From: Alphaproteobacteria bacterium
Lineage (GTDB): Bacteria > Pseudomonadota > Alphaproteobacteria > ATCC43930 > CGMCC-115725
DNA: 11,638 nucleotides
NCBI GenBank assembly: GCA_005888515.1
Contig: VAZR01000032.1
Location: forward strand, 1 to 11,638
Direction of reading: 5' to 3'
This document shows, one piece after another, positions 7,246 to 11,638 of this stretch (positions within the stretch are counted from its first letter, which is position 1; each line of letters begins with the position of its first letter). Below the pieces are notes generated by a model. The model had not been told where the DNA came from. It saw only the letters and a program-made list of their open reading frames with translations, and did no database searches. The position numbers were made by a program, and so were the translations under genes.

Positions 7246-7272
7246 ACCTGAAATCGACCTGATATTTCAGGT
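7246..7272. promoter_or_regulatory. Cluster of three ACCTGA half-sites upstream of hisB
   Basis: ACCTGA occurs at 7246 and 7257, one helical turn (11 bases) apart. Its inverse TCAGGT is at 7267-7272. The outer pair forms a perfect 9-bp inverted repeat (ACCTGAAAT / ATTTCAGGT) with a 9-base spacer. It lies about 155 bases before the hisB start, in the only sizeable gap ahead of the his genes. It may be an operator or an RNA hairpin, and no known regulator is assigned. The rest of 7175-7428 holds a TGCCCCGGGGCA palindrome (7305-7316) and no convincing gene. Confidence 0.35.
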
Positions 7273-7428
7273 GATGCACAATCCAGAGTTGTACCCTGAT
7301 CCGGTGCCCCGGGGCATGAACCGGAGCTTCATCGTTTTCGGCGAAAATGCGCGTGGAGTAGCGGGTCGAGGCCGTTCTTGTTAAAAGGCGGCGGTGGGCG
7401 GGACCGGGTCCCGTCGGGAGACGAAGCC

Positions 7429-8022
7429 GTGCGGATCGCGACGGTCGAGCGCAAGACCAAGGAAACCAAGATCAAGGGCCGGGTCGCGCTCGACGGCACC
7501 GGCGCGTCCGAGATTTCGACCGGCATCGGCTTTCTCGACCACATGTTGGATCAGCTGGCCAAGCACAGCCTGATCGACATCAGCGTGCAGGCGAAGGGTG
7601 ACCTGCACATCGATTTTCACCACACGACCGAGGATACCGGCTATGTGATCGGCGCCGCGGTCGCGAAAGCCTTGGGCGACCGCGCCGGCATTCAGCGCTA
7701 CGGCTCGGCGATGATCCCGTTCGACGAGACGCTGACCCGGGTCAGCGTCGATGTCTCGAACCGGCCCTATCTGGTCTGGAAGGTGAATTTCTCGCAGCCG
7801 AAGCTCGGCGAAATGGATACCGAACTGTTCAAGGAGTGGTTCCAGGCCTTTGCGCAATCGGCCGGCGTCACCTTGCACGTCGAAAACCTCTACGGCGAGA
7901 ACAACCACCACATCGTCGAATCCTGCTTCAAGGGGCTGGCACGCGCGTTGCGTCATGCGATCGAGATCGATCCGCGCCGCGCCGGCGCGGTTCCGTCCAC
8001 CAAAGGTACCCTCAGCGTCTAA
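7429..8022 (+). CDS. hisB: Imidazoleglycerol-phosphate dehydratase
   Basis: This encodes 197 residues and is a monofunctional HisB, with no phosphatase domain. It dehydrates imidazole glycerol phosphate to imidazole acetol phosphate in cytosolic histidine synthesis. The metal-binding and catalytic signatures are all present: GFLDHML (34-40), DFHHTTEDTGY (62-72), and ENNHHIVESCFKGLARAL (157-174), which carries the duplicated-fold counterpart of the first His cluster. The C-terminus ends STKGTLSV, as expected. The GTG start at 7429 has GGGAG 8 bases upstream and gives the usual RIATVERKTKET beginning. A TTG at 7378 is in frame but would add an unlikely Gly-rich leader. The stop overlaps the hisH start in TAATG, so the two are translationally coupled. 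Confidence 0.93.
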   Translation: MRIATVERKTKETKIKGRVALDGTGASEISTGIGFLDHMLDQLAKHSLIDISVQAKGDLHIDFHHTTEDTGYVIGAAVAKALGDRAGIQRYGSAMIPFDETLTRVSVDVSNRPYLVWKVNFSQPKLGEMDTELFKEWFQAFAQSAGVTLHVENLYGENNHHIVESCFKGLARALRHAIEIDPRRAGAVPSTKGTLSV

Positions 8023-8699
8023 TGACGATCGCGGTCATCGATTACGGCTCCGGCAATCTGCGCTCGGCGGCCAAGGCGTGCGAGCGCGCCGCCGCCGACA
8101 GCGGGATCAGCGAGCCCGTGCTCGTGACCAGCCGGCCGGAGGAAGTCGCCGCCGCCGAGCGCATCGTGCTGCCCGGGCAAGGAGCCTTCGCCGATTGCCG
8201 CCGCGGCCTCGCCGCGGTGCCCGGTCTCGAAGAGGCGCTCGTCGAAGCCGCCATGGCGCGCGGCCGGCCGTTTCTCGGCATCTGCGTCGGCATGCAGCTG
8301 ATGGCCGAGCGCGGCCGCGAGTTCGAGACCGTCGAGGGGCTCGGCTGGATCAGGGGCGAGGTCGTGCCGATCGAGCCGGCGGATGCCTCGCTCAAGATCC
8401 CGCATATGGGATGGAACGAGCTCTTGCCGCGCGGCAGCCACCCCGTCTTGGCCGGTCTGCCGGCCGGCACCCATGCCTATTTCGTGCACAGCTTCGAGTT
8501 GCGCCCCGCCGATCCCGCAAGCGTCCTCGCCGAGACCGAGTATGGCGGGCCCATTGTGGCGGCCGTCGGGCGTGACAATCTGATCGGTACGCAGTTCCAC
8601 CCCGACAAGAGCCAAATGGCCGGCCTGAGGCGACCGAGAGCGCCATCGTCGAGGGCGGCGGTTTCGGCTGGCTCAAGCCGCCGCCGCGCCAGGTTTTAG
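8022..8699 (+). CDS. hisH: Imidazole glycerol phosphate synthase glutaminase subunit, aberrant C-terminus
   Basis: This encodes 225 residues. HisH is a class I glutamine amidotransferase that feeds ammonia to HisF. Present are IDYGSGNLRS (6-15), PGQGAF (51-56), GICVGMQ with nucleophile Cys88, PHMGWN (127-132), YFVHSF (153-158) and GTQFHPDKSQ with His193. Two things are odd. First, the family has HPEKS, where Glu completes the triad, but here residue 195 is Asp (codon GAC). Second, after MAGLR (about 199-203) the usual short ending of the type LIANFL.W is absent. In its place is a basic, low-complexity tail of about 22 residues (RPRAPSSRAA..RRRARF). That tail is GNAT-coding DNA read in another frame. 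A deletion at the hisH-GNAT boundary explains this best. Whether the enzyme is active is uncertain. Confidence 0.88.
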   Translation: MTIAVIDYGSGNLRSAAKACERAAADSGISEPVLVTSRPEEVAAAERIVLPGQGAFADCRRGLAAVPGLEEALVEAAMARGRPFLGICVGMQLMAERGREFETVEGLGWIRGEVVPIEPADASLKIPHMGWNELLPRGSHPVLAGLPAGTHAYFVHSFELRPADPASVLAETEYGGPIVAAVGRDNLIGTQFHPDKSQMAGLRRPRAPSSRAAVSAGSSRRRARF

Positions 8700-8716
8700 A
8701 GAATTACTGGAAGGGC

Positions 8717-9094
8717 GTGCTGTTGGTGCCCGAGCGTCGCCTCGTCGTCGGCCGGCTCGACGGCGTGATCTGCGGCTCGGCACAGCTGTCGCGGGCACCG
8801 CGCAACAACGAGGCACAGGCGATGGCCGGCACAGTGACCGGCGCCTTTGTCGCGCCGTGGGCGCGCGGCCATGGCATCGGCCGCCGCATCGTCACCGAGA
8901 TCGAGCAATTGGCGCGCGAGCTTGGCCTGCTCGTGCTCAATCTCGACCTGCGCGACACGCAGCGCGCCGCGATTCACCTGTACGAAACATTGGGCTATCG
9001 GCGTTGGGGCAGCCACCCCCTCTACGCGCTGGTCGAAGGTGAGTTCGTCCCCGGCCATTATTACTACAAGCGCCTCGACGAGCCGGGCGCGTAA
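8717..9094 (+). CDS. GNAT family N-acetyltransferase, N-terminally truncated (possible pseudogene)
   Basis: This gives 125 residues from GTG 8717. The protein similarity actually begins further left, near 8630, in the same frame (EATESAIVEGGGFGW..PPPRQVLENYW), inside the aberrant hisH tail. No ATG, GTG or TTG exists in that frame before 8717, back to a stop at 8573. The acetyl-CoA-binding motif A is intact: VAPWARGHGIGRRI (45-58, with R50..G53.G55). So is the motif B region NLDLRDTQRAAIHLYETLGYRRWG (75-98). A full GNAT would have about 40-55 more residues at the N-terminus, including the first strand and helices, so folding is doubtful. TTG 8723 has GGAAGGG at a better distance than GTG 8717. 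I recall a GNAT gene between hisH and hisA in other Rhodospirillales his operons. Its substrate is unknown. Confidence 0.7.
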   Translation: MLLVPERRLVVGRLDGVICGSAQLSRAPRNNEAQAMAGTVTGAFVAPWARGHGIGRRIVTEIEQLARELGLLVLNLDLRDTQRAAIHLYETLGYRRWGSHPLYALVEGEFVPGHYYYKRLDEPGA

Positions 9095-9116
9095 CCGGAA
9101 TGAGGTGGGTCTTTCA

Positions 9117-9166
9117 TGGGACCGCCGGCCTCTGGCCGGCATGCCGGCGGGACGCCGGCGTTCCCA
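9117..9166. repeat. 50-bp palindromic repeat (GCCGGC family) between GNAT and hisA
   Basis: The element is a near-perfect palindrome centred on GCCGGCATGCCGGC (9135-9148). The outer arms TGGGA/TCCCA and CGCCGGC/GCCGGCG pair, leaving a small mismatched segment (CTCTG against GGGAC). It ends 10 bases before the hisA start codon, where it could hide the ribosome-binding site or attenuate translation. The GCCGGCATGCCGGCGGG core resembles a widespread intergenic repeat that I recall from GC-rich genomes. Confidence 0.75.
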
Positions 9167-9176
9167 CTTCCCGTCG

Positions 9177-9914
9177 ATGATCCTTTATCCCGCGATCGAT
9201 CTAAAAGGCGGCGCCTGCGTCCGATTGGTGCGCGGCGAGATGGCGAGCGCCACCGTCTTCAACACCGATCCGGCGGCGCAGGCCCGCCATTTCGCCGAGC
9301 TCGGGTTTTCCTGGCTGCATGTCGTCGATCTCGATGGCGCCTTTGCCGGCCATTCGGTGAATGGCGAGGCGGTGCGGGCGATCCGCCACGCCGTCGATCT
9401 TCGCATCCAGCTCGGCGGCGGCATCCGCGACCGCGCCGCGATCGACAATTGGCTGGCGCTCGGGATCGAGCGGGTCGTGCTCGGCACCGCCGCGTTGCGC
9501 GATCCGGCGCTGGTGCGCGAAGCGGCCGCCGCTTATCCCGGCCGGATTGTCGTCGGCATCGATGCACGCGACGGGCATGTCGCGGTCGAGGGTTGGGCTG
9601 AGACCAGCGATATCGGCGCGATCACCTTGGCGCGGCGGTTCGCCGACGCCGGGGTTGCGGCAATCGTCTACACCGATATCGGACGCGACGGCGCGTTGAC
9701 CGGCGTTGATGCGGCGGCGATCGGCGGCTTCGCCCGCTTCGCCGGTCTGCCGGTCATCGCCTCGGGCGGCGTCGCCGGTCTCGCCGACATCGCCGCGCTG
9801 AAAACCTATGAAGCCGATGGTATCGCCGGCGTGATCTGCGGCCGCGCCTTCTATGACGGGCGACTCGATGCGAAGGAAGCGCTGCGTATCACCGCGGAGC
9901 CGGCGCGATGTTGA
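9177..9914 (+). CDS. hisA: ProFAR isomerase (phosphoribosylformimino-AICAR-phosphate ketol-isomerase)
   Basis: This encodes 245 residues, normal length. HisA opens the ribose ring of ProFAR by an Amadori rearrangement to give PRFAR, the substrate of HisH-HisF. It is a half-barrel-duplicated (beta/alpha)8 enzyme. The N-terminal half has YPAIDLKGG with catalytic Asp8 and QLGGGIRD (78-85) for phosphate binding. The C-terminal half has GIDARDG with Asp129, YTDIGRDGAL.G (about 162-174) and IASGGV. The ATG at 9177 is the only start that preserves the first barrel strand. It lacks a good ribosome-binding site, because the palindromic repeat lies directly upstream. The stop overlaps the hisF start by 7 bases, so the two are coupled. 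Confidence 0.95.
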   Translation: MILYPAIDLKGGACVRLVRGEMASATVFNTDPAAQARHFAELGFSWLHVVDLDGAFAGHSVNGEAVRAIRHAVDLRIQLGGGIRDRAAIDNWLALGIERVVLGTAALRDPALVREAAAAYPGRIVVGIDARDGHVAVEGWAETSDIGAITLARRFADAGVAAIVYTDIGRDGALTGVDAAAIGGFARFAGLPVIASGGVAGLADIAALKTYEADGIAGVICGRAFYDGRLDAKEALRITAEPARC

Positions 9915-10666
9915 AGATGCGCGTCATCCCCTGTCTCGACGTCAAGGACGGGCGGGTTGTCAAAGGCGTCAACTTCGTCGATCTGACCGATGCCGGCGAT
10001 CCGGTCGAGCAGGCGCGCATCTATGATAGGGAAGGCGCCGACGATCTGTGCTTTCTCGACATCACCGCCAGCCATGAGGGGCGCGACACGCTGTACGACG
10101 TCGTGCGCCGCACCGCCGAGCAATGCTTTATGCCGTTGACCGTCGGCGGCGGGGTGCGCACGGTCGAGGACATCCGCAAATTGCTGCTGGCCGGCGCCGA
10201 TAAGGTGTCGATCAACACCGCCGCTGTGACACGGCCCGAATTCGTGCGCGAGAGCGCCGAGAAATTCGGCAGCCAGTGCATCGTCGCAGCGATCGACGCG
10301 AAAACCGCCGCGCCAGGCCAATGGGAGGTTTTCACACACGGAGGCCGCCGCCCGACCGGCATAGACGCCATCGAATGGGCCTGCCGCCTGACCGATTACG
10401 GCGCCGGCGAGATCCTGCTGACCTCGATGGACCGCGACGGCACCAAATCAGGCTTCGACATCGCGCTGACCCGCGCGGTCGCCGATGCGGTGCGGGTGCC
10501 GGTGATCGCGTCCGGCGGGGTCGGCACCCTCGAGCACATGGTCGAAGGGATTCGCGACGGTCATGCCACGGCGGTCCTCGCCGCCTCGATTTTTCACTTC
10601 GGGACATTCCGCATTGGCGAGGCCAAAACCTACCTCGCCGAGCATGGCGTCCCGGTCCGACCCTAA
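9908..10666 (+). CDS. hisF: Imidazole glycerol phosphate synthase cyclase subunit
   Basis: This encodes 252 residues, full length. HisF is the (beta/alpha)8 cyclase that uses ammonia from HisH to convert PRFAR into imidazole glycerol phosphate and AICAR. The catalytic residues sit at the positions known for the family: Asp11 in VIPCLDVKDGRVVKG and Asp130 in AAIDAK. The two phosphate-binding segments are LTVGGGVRT (77-85) and VIASGGVGTLEHM (about 200-212). DRDGTKSG.D (about 176-185) is also present. No residue looks abnormal, unlike its partner HisH. The start at 9908 overlaps the end of hisA. Confidence 0.96.
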   Translation: MLKMRVIPCLDVKDGRVVKGVNFVDLTDAGDPVEQARIYDREGADDLCFLDITASHEGRDTLYDVVRRTAEQCFMPLTVGGGVRTVEDIRKLLLAGADKVSINTAAVTRPEFVRESAEKFGSQCIVAAIDAKTAAPGQWEVFTHGGRRPTGIDAIEWACRLTDYGAGEILLTSMDRDGTKSGFDIALTRAVADAVRVPVIASGGVGTLEHMVEGIRDGHATAVLAASIFHFGTFRIGEAKTYLAEHGVPVRP

Positions 10667-10677
10667 ACGCTCGAATT

Positions 10678-10766
10678 CGTCGTGGCCGGGCTTGGCCCGG
10701 CCATCCACACCTTTCATTTACAACAGTTTTTAACCGTGAATGCCCGGCTCAATGCCGAGCATGACG
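10678..10766. repeat. Paired palindromic repeat (TGGCCGGGC..GCCCGGCCA family) between hisF and hisE
   Basis: Two 31-base arms (10678-10708 and 10736-10766) are imperfect inverted copies of each other, separated by 27 bases. The left arm contains the hairpin TGGCCGGGCTTGGCCCGGCCA. The right arm contains GCCCGGC..GCCGAGC and ends GCATGACG. The element resembles an intergenic REP/BIME-like repeat I recall from alphaproteobacterial genomes. It begins 12 bases after the hisF stop and may end or slow transcription before hisE. The 60 bases after the element hold only a 21-codon open frame (10761-10826). Confidence 0.8.
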
Positions 10767-10920
10767 GATGAGAACTCGGTGATGTTCCGCGTCGACCCCG
10801 AGGACGCGGTAATTAAGGAGGATTAAAAATCGTTTCCCAATGGAGCTGTCGAATTTGACAGGCAATCCCAAAATCTCTCACACTGAATTCCGCTCAGATC
10901 ATGTCGAGTCGATGAACACG

Positions 10921-11295
10921 ATGGCATCTGATCATCGAATTACTGAGTCGGATCGCCGGCTCGTCACGAAAGCCTCGCTCGGCGATAGCCTCGAGCGGCT
11001 GTGGCAGGTCATCGACTCGCGCCGCGGCGCCGATCCGGCGACCTCTTATACCGCGAAGCTGCTGGGCCGCGGGCGTGCCAAGGCGGCGCAGAAATTCGGC
11101 GAGGAAGCCGTCGAGACCGTTATAGAGGCGGTGCGGCACGACAACCCCGCGCTGGTCGGCGAAAGCGCCGACCTGCTCTATCATTTGTTCGTGTTGTGGG
11201 CCGCCTGCGGCATCGAACCCTCCGAGGTCGCCGCCGAACTGGCGCACCGCGAAGGCACCTCCGGCATCGACGAAAAGCGCAACCGGAAGAAATAA
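10921..11295 (+). CDS. hisE: Phosphoribosyl-ATP pyrophosphohydrolase
   Basis: This encodes 124 residues from ATG 10921. HisE removes pyrophosphate from phosphoribosyl-ATP at the second step of histidine synthesis. The MazG-like fold signatures are clear: LERLWQVIDSRRG (24-36), SYTAKLLGRGRAKAAQKFGEEAVETVIEA (42-70, with the Glu pair of the metal site), ESADLLYHLFVLW (81-93) and REGTSGIDEKR (110-120). The start is uncertain. In-frame ATGs lie at 10840, 10912 and 10921, and none has a well-placed ribosome-binding site. A strong AAGGAGG (10815-10821) is 18 bases from ATG 10840, too far. ATG 10921 gives the length nearest the family. It is separated from hisF by a repeat-filled gap, so it may have its own expression signal. 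Confidence 0.92.
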   Translation: MASDHRITESDRRLVTKASLGDSLERLWQVIDSRRGADPATSYTAKLLGRGRAKAAQKFGEEAVETVIEAVRHDNPALVGESADLLYHLFVLWAACGIEPSEVAAELAHREGTSGIDEKRNRKK

Positions 11296-11306
11296 GCCGG
11301 AGATCT

Positions 11307-11385
11307 GTAGGGCGGAAAAGCGAAGCGCATTCCGCCAACATAACAGACCGATAATGGCGGAATACGCTGCGCTCTTCCGCCCTAC
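11307..11385. repeat. Paired palindromic repeat (GTAGGGCGGAA..TTCCGCC family) between convergent hisE and mutY
   Basis: Two 31-base arms (11307-11337 and 11355-11385) are inverted copies with 28 of 31 bases matching, 17 bases apart. Each arm is itself a hairpin (GGCGGAA..TTCCGCC). I recall this element, starting GTAGGGCGGAAT, as common between genes in many proteobacteria. Here it sits where two genes converge and could act as a bidirectional terminator or mRNA 3' stabiliser. The right arm covers the mutY stop codon. Confidence 0.85.
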
Positions 11386-11638
11386 GGCTCTGCACCAGCC
11401 GATAACGCATAGTTCACGAGCTTCTTGGTCAGGGTTGGGAATGCATAATCCTTGAATGCCGCGGGCCTGGCCCAGATGCCTTCCGGGGGCGCCGCGGTAC
11501 GGCCCGCCATCAATGCCAATTCCAGGCGGAAATGCGTGAAACCGTGCTGCACGGTTCCGGGCAGCGCCGTCCAAGTGATTGCTGCCGGCGCGCTCTCGAC
11601 CGCCTCCGATTCGTCCCACGGCGCCTCGCGCCATGGCG
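11382..11638 (-). CDS. mutY: A/G-specific adenine glycosylase, C-terminal part (cut by window edge)
   Basis: This is the last 85 residues of a minus-strand gene that continues beyond the window. The segment W.ALPGTVQHGFTHFRLEL (about 22-39 of the visible part) matches the NUDIX-like C-terminal domain of MutY, which recognises 8-oxoguanine. It is followed by a typical ending, GIWARPAAFKDYAFPTLTKKLVNYAL. MutY removes adenine mispaired with 8-oxoguanine in base-excision repair. The glycosylase and iron-sulfur domains lie outside the window, so their integrity cannot be judged. The stop codon TAG (11382-11384) lies inside the repeat arm, so the last residues may have been set by repeat insertion. 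Confidence 0.85.
   Translation of the reverse strand, partial: PWREAPWDESEAVESAPAAITWTALPGTVQHGFTHFRLELALMAGRTAAPPEGIWARPAAFKDYAFPTLTKKLVNYALSAGAEP

Noticed and set aside
7175..7428. Histidine attenuator leader before hisB
   Set aside because: No run of His codons in any frame and no terminator with a T-run.
8690..8700. Possible programmed -1 frameshift (GGTTTTAG) producing a HisH-GNAT fusion
   Set aside because: A -1 slip at TTT onto GTT mismatches the first codon base, and there is no proper slippery heptamer. Both protein ends at the junction are also missing, which fits deletion better.
10855..10883. TTGACA as a promoter for hisE
   Set aside because: No acceptable -10 at 16-18 bases (TCACAC/CACACT), and it may lie within coding sequence.
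1..11638. CRISPR arrays, tRNA or rRNA genes, transposases, phage genes
   Set aside because: No regularly spaced direct repeats, no cloverleaf-like segment and no transposase or phage protein signature were seen on either strand.

Overview
The window is GC-rich, densely coded DNA, most likely chromosomal, from an alphaproteobacterium. A Rhodospirillales-type lineage fits best. The histidine genes run hisB-hisH-[GNAT]-hisA-hisF-hisE, the predicted proteins resemble those of that group, and the intergenic gaps carry palindromic repeats that recur in such genomes. The taxonomic call is inference from gene content and order, with no database search behind it.

Left part (1-2875, plus strand): a small secreted Pro/Trp-rich protein of unknown role is followed by two genes of an acetoin (2-oxoacid type) dehydrogenase complex. 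These are the E1 beta subunit (acoB) and an E2 made of a lipoyl domain fused to an alpha/beta hydrolase (acoC). No E1 alpha gene lies directly upstream of acoB. A large inverted repeat separates acoB from acoC.

Middle part (3002-7174): two predicted exported proteins follow. One is a 715-residue helical-repeat (TPR/Sel1-like) protein that I cannot name. The other is a DUF1223 thioredoxin-fold protein with a CxxC motif. Next comes a divergent pair, a flavin/PNPOx-type split-barrel protein on the minus strand and a TetR-family regulator on the plus strand. They share a short intergenic region holding a perfect 20-bp palindrome that overlaps the predicted regulator promoter. The regulator mRNA looks leaderless.

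Right part (7429-11295): the late histidine biosynthesis genes hisB, hisH, hisA, hisF and hisE lie in one direction with overlapping or close junctions. HisB does the dehydratase step, HisH and HisF together form imidazole-glycerol-phosphate synthase, HisA is the ProFAR isomerase, and HisE hydrolyses phosphoribosyl-ATP. An acetyltransferase (GNAT) gene sits between hisH and hisA. The hisH-GNAT junction looks damaged: the normal HisH C-terminus and the GNAT N-terminus are both missing, as if a short stretch had been deleted. HisH also carries Asp where the family has the triad Glu.

Right edge (11382-11638, minus strand): the C-terminal end of mutY converges on hisE. The two are separated by a paired palindromic repeat that supplies the mutY stop codon.

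I found no RNA gene, CRISPR array, insertion sequence or prophage. I also see no clearly new multi-gene system. The strongest leads are the hisH-GNAT scar, the TetR operator with its leaderless start, and four different palindromic repeat families within 11.6 kb.
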